Shown here piece by piece: positions 1-7,446 of a stretch of DNA of 64,000 nucleotides; positions within the stretch are counted from its first letter, which is position 1; every line of letters starts with the position of its first letter. Location: contig JAFDYV010000007.1 in NCBI GenBank assembly GCA_018267275.1, forward strand, positions 248,001-312,000, given 5' to 3'. Origin of the DNA: Bacteroidota bacterium (GTDB taxonomy: Bacteria > Bacteroidota > Bacteroidia > Cytophagales > Cyclobacteriaceae). Under the pieces are notes generated by a model. The model worked only from the letters and a program-made list of their open reading frames with translations. It was not told the DNA's origin and did no database searches. The translations under genes and the position numbers were made by a program.

Positions 1-96
1 TTTGGGGCCGCATTCAAAGTCGGTTTATGAGATGGCGTACCGCTCATCTTAAATTCTGGCCGTAGGCCTTAGGATGGGATGCCAAAGTGACAAACC

Positions 97-519
97 CTAC
101 TTCTTGTTCATCAGATAGAGGAGCGCTAACGCGTATCCTTCTAGGCCAAACCCGGTAATGAGACCTTGGCATTTTGAAGTAATCAGACTTTTGTGCCGAA
201 ACTCTTCGCGTGCATACACATTCGAGATGTGAACTTCTACTACCGGTGTTGTGATGGCGCCAATCGCATCATGAATGGCAATTGAGGTGTGGGTGTAGGC
301 CCCGGCATTTAAGATGATGCCATCAAAAGAAAACCCTACCTCGTGTAATTTGTTAATGATTTCACCCTCCACATTTGATTGAAAGAATTGAATATCAACC
401 GTGGGAAAACTGTTCTTTAAGTTCTCGTAAAATGCGTCAAAGCTGGTGGAGCCGTATACTTCTGGTTCGCGCTTGCCAAGCAAGTTTAAGTTTGGCCCGT
501 TGATGATTTGTATTCGCAT
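97..519 (-). CDS. aroQ: Type II 3-dehydroquinate dehydratase
   Basis: This enzyme converts 3-dehydroquinate to 3-dehydroshikimate in the cytoplasmic shikimate pathway for aromatic amino acids. From the ATG ending at 519 the protein has 140 residues, normal for the small dodecameric type II family. It begins with the family signature NGPNLNLLGKREPEVYG near residues 7-23, which carries the catalytic Arg and Tyr. The later motifs ILNAGAYTHTS and VEVHISNVYAREEFRHKS hold the substrate-binding Asn, His and Arg residues. The reading frame stays open upstream for 63 more codons, but that stretch has no family similarity and crosses the divergent xerD start, so I chose the internal ATG. The gene lies head-to-head with xerD, 75 bases apart. 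Identification is firm. Confidence 0.96.
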   Translation of the reverse strand: MRIQIINGPNLNLLGKREPEVYGSTSFDAFYENLKNSFPTVDIQFFQSNVEGEIINKLHEVGFSFDGIILNAGAYTHTSIAIHDAIGAITTPVVEVHISNVYAREEFRHKSLITSKCQGLITGFGLEGYALALLYLMNKK

Positions 520-594
520 GATTGAATGATTGAGAAACGAAAGATAGGAATTTAGTGATTGCAAATTTAGCTTTACCTGTTTTTGAAAACGAAA

Positions 595-1497
595 ATGGCA
601 AATTGGTCGTCCTACATCAAACAATTTGAGAATTACCTGAAGTTGGAGCGATCGCTTTCTCAAAACTCTATAGATGCCTATGTGCGAGATGTGGAAAAGC
701 TGGATCAATTTATTGAAATCAAGGAACTTGACATTAGCCCGTTAAAGATCACTTCCATGCACCTGCAATCATTTTTGGAATACATCAACGAGCTGGGCAT
801 GAGCAGCTACAGCCAGGCACGCATTCTCAGCGGACTCAAAGCTTTCTATAAATTTCTAATTTTTGAAGAGTTGATCAGCGCTGACCCAACGGCCTTGATC
901 GAAGGTCCGAAAATCGGCAGAAAGCTACCCGATACGCTAGATTATAGCGAAATTGAAAAACTGCTTGCGGCTATTGACCTTTCCACGCCCGAAGGCGGCC
1001 GCAATAGGGCTATGCTAGAGATGTTGTATAGCTCAGGTTTGCGCGTGTCTGAGTTAATTGACTTGCGGCTGGCCAACGTGCATTCTGATATTGGTTTTTT
1101 GCGTGTGATTGGCAAAGGCAATAAAGAACGCCTCGTTCCCATTGGCCGCGAAGCACTAAAATACCTGAAGATATATATTGATGAGATTCGCGTGCATACC
1201 CCTAAAATTGAAACTTTTTCAAGCTATGTATTTCTTAATCGATCTGGAAGAAAATTGACGCGCGTGATGGTCTTTTTGATCATCAAAGCATTGGCGGCAA
1301 AAATAGGGTTGAAGAAGAATATCAGTCCGCATACGTTTCGTCATTCTTTTGCTACGCATTTGATTGAAGGCGGTGCCGATTTGCGTGCCGTACAAGAAAT
1401 GCTGGGGCATGAATCAATTACCACCACAGAAATTTACACACATTTAGACCGAGACTATTTGCGGCAAGTGGTGCAGCAATTTCATCCGCGAAGTTAA
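595..1497 (+). CDS. xerD: Tyrosine recombinase XerC/XerD
   Basis: This is a site-specific tyrosine recombinase of the XerC/XerD type, which resolves chromosome dimers at dif during division. The 300-residue length is typical. The N-terminal SAM-like core-binding domain covers about residues 1-90 and the catalytic domain about 105-295. The catalytic set is visible: Arg150 in SGLRVSELIDL, Lys in GKGNKERLVP, the HTFRHSFATH box, LGHESITTTEIYTH, and the nucleophile Tyr281. I prefer the ATG at 595 over a TTG four codons upstream because it gives the usual N-terminus. Sequence alone does not separate XerC from XerD, and a single-recombinase system is possible. Nothing around it (no integrase cargo, att repeats or transposases) suggests a mobile element. 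Confidence 0.93.
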   Translation: MANWSSYIKQFENYLKLERSLSQNSIDAYVRDVEKLDQFIEIKELDISPLKITSMHLQSFLEYINELGMSSYSQARILSGLKAFYKFLIFEELISADPTALIEGPKIGRKLPDTLDYSEIEKLLAAIDLSTPEGGRNRAMLEMLYSSGLRVSELIDLRLANVHSDIGFLRVIGKGNKERLVPIGREALKYLKIYIDEIRVHTPKIETFSSYVFLNRSGRKLTRVMVFLIIKALAAKIGLKKNISPHTFRHSFATHLIEGGADLRAVQEMLGHESITTTEIYTHLDRDYLRQVVQQFHPRS

Positions 1498-1559
1498 TGT
1501 GTTCGATATTGCGCTGATTACAATTCTTTTTTTCATTCTGTTTTGTGCGCGACTTAATG

Positions 1560-1567
1560 TAGATTTG
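1560..1567 (+). promoter_or_regulatory. Bacteroidota -7 box next to a start codon
   Basis: TAGATTTG matches the Bacteroidota -7 consensus TAnnTTTG exactly. It ends only one base before the ATG at 1569 (a second ATG follows at 1572). Transcription would start about at the start codon, so the mRNA would be leaderless or nearly so. No good -33 TTTG lies at the usual 19-21 base spacing. Confidence 0.4.
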
Positions 1568-1568
1568 T

Positions 1569-2099
1569 ATGATGAATCGCACCTTATTAGTCGCTCTGTT
1601 ATTTGTTTCTGCTATTGCAAATGGTCAGTCCATTGAAGTAGAGTACGATAAAACGCGCGACTTCTCGAAATATAAAACATTCCGTTTTGGCGAAAGCCAG
1701 ATCATTACCCCTGAAGATCAGAAAAAAACTTCTGATAAGGACTTGAATCGGTGGATTGTGGCTGCCATCACCGAAGAATTGAACTTGAAAGGATTGAAAA
1801 AAAATGATTCTTCGGCCGACCTTGTTATCACCTATGCAGCCGGAACGCTGTCTCGATCGGACATTGCGAGGGTTGGTCCGGTGCCCCTCACACCTGGGCA
1901 AGATGCCAACAACAGCATTATGCAGGAATACCGACAATCAAGCCTGATCATAGATCTCAATGATAAAAACAATAATTTGATCTGGCGGATTAACTCTACG
2001 GCCAACATGGCAACCGATGAAGGCGAAAGAATGATTGACGCTATTGTAGAACGCGGTTTTAAAAAATTTGGTCGCGCCCCCAAGCGCAAGAGGAAGTGA
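1569..2099 (+). CDS. DUF4136-like exported protein
   Basis: A 176-residue protein with a cleavable signal peptide (about residues 1-19, ending in ANGQ) followed by one domain resembling DUF4136. The pattern [12 protein letters not shown] near the mature N-terminus is typical of that family, as is a later stretch in which a strand ([16 protein letters not shown]) precedes a conserved small-residue segment. Family members are exported or lipoproteins of unknown function in Gram-negative bacteria. There is no lipobox Cys here, so it is probably periplasmic. It has a basic tail (RAPKRKRK). Two consecutive ATG codons (1569, 1572) are possible starts. The stop lies one base before the pyrD start, so the two genes are probably co-transcribed, although no functional link is obvious. 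Confidence 0.75.
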   Translation: MMNRTLLVALLFVSAIANGQSIEVEYDKTRDFSKYKTFRFGESQIITPEDQKKTSDKDLNRWIVAAITEELNLKGLKKNDSSADLVITYAAGTLSRSDIARVGPVPLTPGQDANNSIMQEYRQSSLIIDLNDKNNNLIWRINSTANMATDEGERMIDAIVERGFKKFGRAPKRKRK

Positions 2100-2100
2100 C

Positions 2101-3132
2101 ATGTACAAATTGCTTATTCGGCCGTTGCTGTTTTTATTCGATCCTGAGGCCATTCACCATTTTACTTTTAATTTCTTAAAGTTAGTTTGCCAACTGCCGG
2201 GCATCAAGCTCCTGCTCAAACGGTTTTATGTGGCACAGGAAAAATCACTGCAAAGAACTTTGTTCGGAATCACCTTTAGCAACCCAGTGGGCTTGGCAGC
2301 CGGCTTCGATAAAGACGCTAAACTGATTGATGAACTTGCCTGCTTTGGTTTCGGTTTCATCGAAATAGGTACGCTTACACCCATAGCGCAGCCGGGCAAT
2401 GAAAAGCCCAGGTTATTCCGCTTGCCTGCGGATGGTGGCCTAGTTAATCGAATGGGGTTCAACAACGGTGGTGTTTCTGCTGCCGTAGGTAGGTTAAAGA
2501 AAAGGAAATCACAAGTAATTGTTGGCGGCAACATCGGCAAAAACAAGATCACACCCAACGAAAGTGCATTTGATGATTACGCAAAGTGTTTCGAGGCGCT
2601 GTATCCGTATGTTGATTATTTTGTGGTGAATGTGAGTTCGCCCAATACGCCAGGCTTGCGTGAGTTGCAGGAAAAAGAGCCGCTTAAAAAATTGTTAGCC
2701 GGAGTAAAGGCGTTGAGTGAAGCGAAAGAAAAACCGAAACCTGTTTTGTTGAAAATTGCCCCAGACTTAACTGAAACACAGTTGCAAGATATTGTTGAGA
2801 TTTTGCTTGACACGAAAACGGACGGAGTGATTGCCACTAATACCACTATTTCGCGTGATGGTTTGCAGACCGGTGCAGAACAGTTGGATAGGATTGGCAA
2901 TGGTGGTTTAAGCGGCAAACCATTACTGAAAAGATCTAACGAAGTGATTTCGTTTCTACGAAGCAAGCTTGGTAAAAATTACCCCATTATTGGTGTAGGA
3001 GGTGTAATGTCGGTGGATGATGCGGTAGATAAAATCAATGCGGGTGCAGATTTGATTCAACTTTACACGGGCTTTGTATATGAAGGGCCCGGCATTGTAA
3101 AGAGGATTAATAAGCGAATCTCTGGCCGTTGA
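2101..3132 (+). CDS. pyrD: Dihydroorotate dehydrogenase (quinone), class 2
   Basis: This FMN enzyme oxidises dihydroorotate to orotate and passes electrons to the membrane quinone pool, the fourth step of pyrimidine synthesis. The protein has 343 residues. Its N-terminus ([21 protein letters not shown]) is the amphipathic membrane-docking helix pair that marks class 2. The FMN/substrate motifs [34 protein letters not shown] (with the class 2 catalytic Ser), TNTT and GVGGV follow in order. The ATG at 2101 was chosen because an upstream in-frame start adds only residues unlike the family and lies inside the preceding gene. The gene starts one base after the DUF4136-like gene. Confidence 0.97.
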   Translation: MYKLLIRPLLFLFDPEAIHHFTFNFLKLVCQLPGIKLLLKRFYVAQEKSLQRTLFGITFSNPVGLAAGFDKDAKLIDELACFGFGFIEIGTLTPIAQPGNEKPRLFRLPADGGLVNRMGFNNGGVSAAVGRLKKRKSQVIVGGNIGKNKITPNESAFDDYAKCFEALYPYVDYFVVNVSSPNTPGLRELQEKEPLKKLLAGVKALSEAKEKPKPVLLKIAPDLTETQLQDIVEILLDTKTDGVIATNTTISRDGLQTGAEQLDRIGNGGLSGKPLLKRSNEVISFLRSKLGKNYPIIGVGGVMSVDDAVDKINAGADLIQLYTGFVYEGPGIVKRINKRISGR

Positions 3133-3280
3133 TTCTTTCAATCATTTTTGGCCTTCGCTTATTAGTTCATTTCGGTTTATGTGATGTTAGCTCAATAGGT
3201 TTACTCTTTCGAAATCAAATAAATCCGGAATTTTGATTCAATCTCTTTTCAAGAACAAAGGCGAGCGGGCTTACTATCAA

Positions 3281-4516
3281 CTATTTCTTCTTCCCCGGAG
3301 TTATGGCTTTTATTATTTCGGCCAGCGCAGTGTCTGATATCATATTCATGCCCCAATCTTGGTCAACGTAATTGTAGCAAGCAATCACAATTTCTTCTTC
3401 TGGGTGAACGTACAAAGCCTGTCCACCAAAACCACCCTTCACCATCACGCCATCGCTTGCGAGGTCCCATTGGTACGCCCATTTGAATGGCGCAAACAAA
3501 TTTGGTACAGGCGGAGCCTCAAAAATTTCCTTCAGTTGCTGAAAGCTAATCATCATTTCTTTTCTTTTTTGAATTTCACTTTTTGTAAAAAGCATTCCGA
3601 AGCGTGCAAGGTCTCTTAGTGTAGCAGATATGCCACCGTGCGGCCATGCAATTCCTTGGGGTGACAAACAAGTGTAGGCGTTGGCAGATGCGCCCATCGG
3701 TTTCCATATCTTGTCCGAAACTAAATCAGAATACTTTTTGCCGGTCACTTTTTCAGCCAGCCAGCCCAAAACAAAAGTATTAATGTTTGAATAGGCTGCC
3801 TGCACACCTGGAATGGTGTCTTTTTTCATTGACGATATACATTGGTACGCAGAAGTTGGAGTATCAGCACTTTTAGGTAAAATCCCAAGAGCTGATTCAA
3901 GCTGATAATTCTTGTGCTTTGGATTTGTAAAAGGGCCTGTTTCAAAATCGATGGATTTATTATCCATTCCTGATCGCATGTGAAGAATATTTCTTACGGA
4001 GATTCCTTGCCAGTCTGTACCCCGGAGTTCTGGAATATAATTTTCAATGGATTGATCGATGTTTATTTTCTGCTCATTGATGAGGCTGGTAATGAGCAAA
4101 GAGGTGATTACTTTCGTTACCGATTGGAGGGTATGCTGATCGTCTGGTAACATTGAAAAATACTTCTCATATACAATCACCCCCTTATGCACAACGATAA
4201 AGCTGACGACATGCAAACTTTTCAAATAGTCTTCAAACGACTGGGTTCCCATTTTTGACCTAATCGTTATTTTATCTATAGCTTTCTGAGGAACATATTG
4301 AAAGAGGTAGGGTTTTTCAGATTTTGTTATTATAGCTACTGGAAAAAACTCCGACATATACCTGAAGCTGTATTGAGACAACCTGCCTCCAACATCCCAT
4401 CTACGATGATTTATGCTATCGTGTATTGTTTCTGATTCGTTGGCCGTGTAGTGCAGTTTTTGTGCGTGGCACCAAAAACTCAGCGCGGCAATGGTAATAG
4501 TTAATCTAAATCTCAT
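3281..4516 (-). CDS. Serine hydrolase, beta-lactamase/DD-peptidase fold
   Basis: A 411-residue exported serine hydrolase of the class C beta-lactamase-related family (Pfam Beta-lactamase). Residues 1-18 form a signal peptide ending in HAQ. The active-site SxxK is S132-V-T-K135, the second motif is YSN at 242-244, and the third (normally K/H-T/S-G) appears as KGG in VKGGFGGQ near residue 350. Family members include esterases, D-aminopeptidases and cell-wall peptidases, so the substrate cannot be told; a true beta-lactamase is unlikely. It is the last gene of a tight leftward group with the PIG-L deacetylase (3 bases apart) and a membrane protein. Together they could act on an amide- or sugar-containing substrate outside the cytoplasm, but that is inference. 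Confidence 0.85.
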   Translation of the reverse strand: MRFRLTITIAALSFWCHAQKLHYTANESETIHDSINHRRWDVGGRLSQYSFRYMSEFFPVAIITKSEKPYLFQYVPQKAIDKITIRSKMGTQSFEDYLKSLHVVSFIVVHKGVIVYEKYFSMLPDDQHTLQSVTKVITSLLITSLINEQKINIDQSIENYIPELRGTDWQGISVRNILHMRSGMDNKSIDFETGPFTNPKHKNYQLESALGILPKSADTPTSAYQCISSMKKDTIPGVQAAYSNINTFVLGWLAEKVTGKKYSDLVSDKIWKPMGASANAYTCLSPQGIAWPHGGISATLRDLARFGMLFTKSEIQKRKEMMISFQQLKEIFEAPPVPNLFAPFKWAYQWDLASDGVMVKGGFGGQALYVHPEEEIVIACYNYVDQDWGMNMISDTALAEIIKAITPGKKK

Positions 4517-4519
4517 TTT

Positions 4520-5281
4520 TTAAAATTCTTTTTTGCAACCTTTGGCAGTTATAAATTTTCTAAAATTGATGGTATTCTCGGTATCCTTTAATTTTCGTTC
4601 TGCTTCTTCCTTTAATTCTTGTGCGGTATATTGAGTTACATAGCACGACATGGCGTCTATCGCTTTGTTTTTATCCTCAACCGTGAAGGTAATTTTTACA
4701 TTTACATACTGTTCATCCATATAACTCCCCGGATCAACGGATATAGTTCCCTTTTTCCAAGCAAAATGGTACAACGGATATTTCTTCACCCATCCCTCTG
4801 CGAGAAGTAACTCAGTTACGGCTCCGCTTACAACAATATGCTCTGAATGATGCGTGTCTCCATCAGGTCCGGCAGTGATAATGACGTCAGGATTGATAGA
4901 AGGTATTCGTATTTTCAGTGAATCAAGAAAACGCTGGTGCTCTTTAAAGTAGTTTCCTGTTCCGATTTTTGTATCTAGTCTTTGTATTTCAAAAAAAATA
5001 GGTGGCCGTAGGCCCATTTTAGCACAGCCACATGCCGACTCTTTCTTTCTTAAGTTACCTAACGAATCGCCTGCGGGAATCTTGGTAACCCGTGTTCCAT
5101 CTTTTCCATTCGTAGCGATGATTACAAATACTTTGTTTCCAGTTCGTGCATATTTTATTAATACTTCACTGATTGCGGTTTCATCATCAGGATGGGCGCC
5201 AATAAAAAGAATTGTTTTGCTTTTCTGCGCAAACATTTGAACATTCAGAAACAATGAGATAAAAAACAGAATCGTTTTCAT
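4520..5281 (-). CDS. PIG-L/LmbE family deacetylase, exported
   Basis: A 253-residue protein of the PIG-L (LmbE-like) zinc deacetylase family, which removes acetyl groups from N-acetylglucosamine-type substrates. The zinc motif AHPDDE is at residues 29-34 (His30, Asp33), and the third ligand lies in GDTHHSEHI. A signal peptide covers about residues 1-19 (MFAQ), so it acts outside the cytoplasm, unlike the bacillithiol and mycothiol deacetylases. It sits between a serine hydrolase and a seven-helix membrane protein with only 2-3 bases between genes, which points to one operon. The true substrate is unknown. Confidence 0.88.
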   Translation of the reverse strand: MKTILFFISLFLNVQMFAQKSKTILFIGAHPDDETAISEVLIKYARTGNKVFVIIATNGKDGTRVTKIPAGDSLGNLRKKESACGCAKMGLRPPIFFEIQRLDTKIGTGNYFKEHQRFLDSLKIRIPSINPDVIITAGPDGDTHHSEHIVVSGAVTELLLAEGWVKKYPLYHFAWKKGTISVDPGSYMDEQYVNVKITFTVEDKNKAIDAMSCYVTQYTAQELKEEAERKLKDTENTINFRKFITAKGCKKEF

Positions 5282-5283
5282 TT

Positions 5284-5994
5284 TTATTTCAAGAAATTGT
5301 AAATGTTTGTGGCAATCAGTCTCCAGCCACTGCTGTCAAACAATATCAGTTCTATACATTGTTCGGCAACAATAAAGATACCGCCAAAAAGCAGCGCTGG
5401 GTGTATTCGTTTGTTTTTGATCCAGTCCCATGCAAACGAAACAAAAATTAAGGCATCGGCCAGTACAATTGCAAACCAAATGTGAGGCTCTTGCACAGAC
5501 GGAAAATAATGGCGCCAGCGAAACCACGCGGGCCACAGCAATATAATTGTGGCAAGGAGCATGAATCGCTTATGGGCTTGGGGTTTAGTTCGATATGCGA
5601 TTGCCAAACAGACCAATGCGAAGAAGATAATGGCAGACGTGAGAGAACCTAAGATACTCGAAATGGCTATGTGGCCCAATCCTTCGCGCAACTCTCGCTC
5701 GCATTGATACATACTGGCGGGCAGTATAGTTATCGCTGTGCCCAGTGCAATGAAAATCCCGAACCGCCCAATGACAAAATGCAGTTGTTGTTTTTTTATT
5801 TTCACGAGCCACGATTGAAAGAGGAACAGCAATACCCAGCAAAAAGCAAATGTGGCATGGACATATATCATCCAGGGCCAGCTTTTAATGCCAGATAAAA
5901 AAGGTATGATAAATGTTTTTGAGAATCCTATCAAGATAGCCGCAATTCCGATTAGGGCTATTGTAGTAAAGAAAGTTAATCTTGGGATAGGCAT
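5284..5994 (-). CDS. Uncharacterised seven-helix membrane protein
   Basis: A 236-residue integral membrane protein with about seven hydrophobic segments (approximately residues 8-28, 40-60, 75-95, 112-132, 145-162, 173-190, 200-220). It has histidines at or near membrane borders (YVHATF, LHFVIGRFG, KPQAHKRF). This layout recalls the DUF2306-like and other small cytochrome-like membrane families, but I cannot assign one. It probably heads or is second in the leftward group with the PIG-L deacetylase and serine hydrolase, since the gap to the next gene is 2 bases. No function is proposed. Confidence 0.7.
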   Translation of the reverse strand: MPIPRLTFFTTIALIGIAAILIGFSKTFIIPFLSGIKSWPWMIYVHATFAFCWVLLFLFQSWLVKIKKQQLHFVIGRFGIFIALGTAITILPASMYQCERELREGLGHIAISSILGSLTSAIIFFALVCLAIAYRTKPQAHKRFMLLATIILLWPAWFRWRHYFPSVQEPHIWFAIVLADALIFVSFAWDWIKNKRIHPALLFGGIFIVAEQCIELILFDSSGWRLIATNIYNFLK

Positions 5995-6010
5995 TATTTA
6001 CATTCTCAAA

Positions 6011-6470
6011 TTACTGAGTTTCTTCAATCACCGTGGCCTGCGATGACACAGCTTTCCATTGACCGTTTATATTTTTCCAACCGTCATAAAACTTGATGCG
6101 CTTTTCTTGGTGTTTGCCTCGCGCTGTTTTGGACGTATGGCAAATGAAGATAGAGATGGCGAAGTTGTCGTGCAATTTCACTATCGGCTCAAACAAAAAT
6201 ACTATCGCTGCGCATAGCGCTGACGTTTTTGTAGATACCATTGGGTTCTTTTTGTTTGTTAGAGATGCCCTTGGCAGAAATGCTGATAAAGGAAGAATCA
6301 AGCATAAGAGAGATTGAAGCGGTGTCCAAAGCGAATTCGAACTCGATCCATTTTTTCTCAAGGGTCAAAATATCTTGTTTGACTTTTTCAGTTGTTAACT
6401 TGTCTTGTGCATCTCTGGACGTGCATCCGAAAACGATAACCGCGGTTACAATGGACAAAGTGTATCTCAT
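6011..6470 (-). pseudogene. DUF4440-like lipoprotein gene broken by a frameshift
   Basis: Two overlapping frames together spell one small SnoaL/DUF4440-like protein. The first (6470 down to a stop at 6189-6191) gives a lipoprotein signal with lipobox Cys16 (VIVFGC) and the typical start of the fold (EKKWIEFEFALDTASISLMLDSSFISIS). The second frame, which continues to 6011, gives the end of the fold (FAISIFICHTS...KFYDGWKNINGQWKAVSSQATVI). Removing one base from the A-run at 6195-6199 (T-run on the coding strand) joins them as ...DSILFEPIVKLHDN. The gene is thus disrupted by a one-base change in a five-base homopolymer, or the base is a sequencing error. It lies 16 bases upstream of the membrane-protein gene and may head that operon. 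Confidence 0.7.
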
Positions 6471-6537
6471 CAGGGTTACCGAAGATAGTGTTTTCTATCA
6501 ATGTAACGAAAAAAACAACTCAAAAAACTGAAGAGGG

Positions 6538-7443
6538 TCAGTATCCTGTTTGAGAGTGATTGTGGTTTTGCAGCACATCCAAAGAAATTGCTAAGCTGAT
6601 TTCGCTGGTGTTGAAGTTGAGCGCAGAACTTTTGGTCGGCAACTCGAACACATACCCCACCCGCATGTTTTTGTAAATACCTTGTAGTAATATTCCGAAG
6701 GTATTGAGGTTTCGCAACAGAATCCCAGCTGTGTACAAGCGGTTGAAGGTGAAGTTGGCATTCACATCTACGGCCGGTGAGGAACCCGATGTAAAGCGAA
6801 GGAGTGTGCTGGGTTTGAATTCGATGCGCTCGGTGATGTTGAAGAGATAAGAACCAAACAAATAGTAATTCTGACTGTACACTTTGATTTGCGAAACCTG
6901 GTTTCCTAAACCTACCGTGGTGGAGTTGGCAAGCAATTGTGGCACAGACAAACCTACCGAATAACGATCGCCACGCAAAAGTACACCTACGCCTGTGTTG
7001 AATTTTGTGTCGGTAAAGGGGGCAAAGCGGTCATCGGGGTTTTGAATGTTAAGACCATCTGTGTTGGAAGAGTATTGAATGGCACCCAACTGCATACCAA
7101 ACGACAAAAAGGTGTTGGACTTTAACTGCAGTTTATAAGACGCGGTGCCACCGTAAAACGTGTTTTTAATGTTACCGATTTTGTCTTGCACTACTACCAA
7201 GCCAGCCCCCACGCGGTTATCAGCCAGCGCAATGTGAGAGTTAAAGTTGAAGGTAGCGGGTCCGCCTTCAATGCCGCTCCATTGCGAGCGGTAGGCAAGG
7301 CCTACATATAGCCGCTCCATACTTCCCGCAAAGGCAGGGTTGATGAGCATGGGGTTGTTAAAGTATTGCGAATACAACGGGTCTTGTTGGGCACTTGCCA
7401 AGCGGGCACAACAAATAAGAAGTATGATCAATAATTTTTTCAT
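6538..7443 (-). CDS. PorP/SprF family type IX secretion membrane protein
   Basis: A 301-residue outer-membrane beta-barrel protein of the PorP/SprF family. After a signal peptide (residues 1-18) the mature protein opens with QQDPLYSQYFNNPMLINPAF, the family hallmark, and continues as alternating amphipathic strands. In gliding Bacteroidota, SprF-like proteins are needed to deliver or retain one specific adhesin secreted by the type IX system, and they are usually encoded right after it. The same arrangement is seen here: the gene starts 3 bases after a large protein with a type B sorting domain. It is the last gene of a four-gene leftward operon. Family assignment is strong; pairing with the upstream protein is inference. 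Confidence 0.92.
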   Translation of the reverse strand: MKKLLIILLICCARLASAQQDPLYSQYFNNPMLINPAFAGSMERLYVGLAYRSQWSGIEGGPATFNFNSHIALADNRVGAGLVVVQDKIGNIKNTFYGGTASYKLQLKSNTFLSFGMQLGAIQYSSNTDGLNIQNPDDRFAPFTDTKFNTGVGVLLRGDRYSVGLSVPQLLANSTTVGLGNQVSQIKVYSQNYYLFGSYLFNITERIEFKPSTLLRFTSGSSPAVDVNANFTFNRLYTAGILLRNLNTFGILLQGIYKNMRVGYVFELPTKSSALNFNTSEISLAISLDVLQNHNHSQTGY

Positions 7444-7446
7444 GCG

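Noticed and set aside
1..96. Possible gene ends at the left edge: a plus-strand frame ending at 28-30 (FGAAFKVGL) and a minus-strand ATG at 45-47 running off the window.
   Set aside because: Only 9 to 15 codons are visible and neither can be matched to a family.
942..1410. Open frames on the minus strand inside xerD.
   Set aside because: They lie wholly inside a well-supported recombinase gene and have no recognisable product.
595..1497. xerD as a marker of an integrated phage or integrative element.
   Set aside because: It lies among housekeeping genes (aroQ, pyrD) with no phage, transposase or att-like sequences nearby; it fits the chromosomal dimer-resolution recombinase.
3133..3160. Weak stem TGATT/AATCA followed by T-run after pyrD as a terminator.
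   Set aside because: The stem is only five A/T-rich base pairs, too weak to support a call.
3281..4516. Antibiotic-resistance beta-lactamase.
   Set aside because: The third motif is KGG rather than KTG/HTG, the length and context fit general serine hydrolases, and no resistance genes are near.
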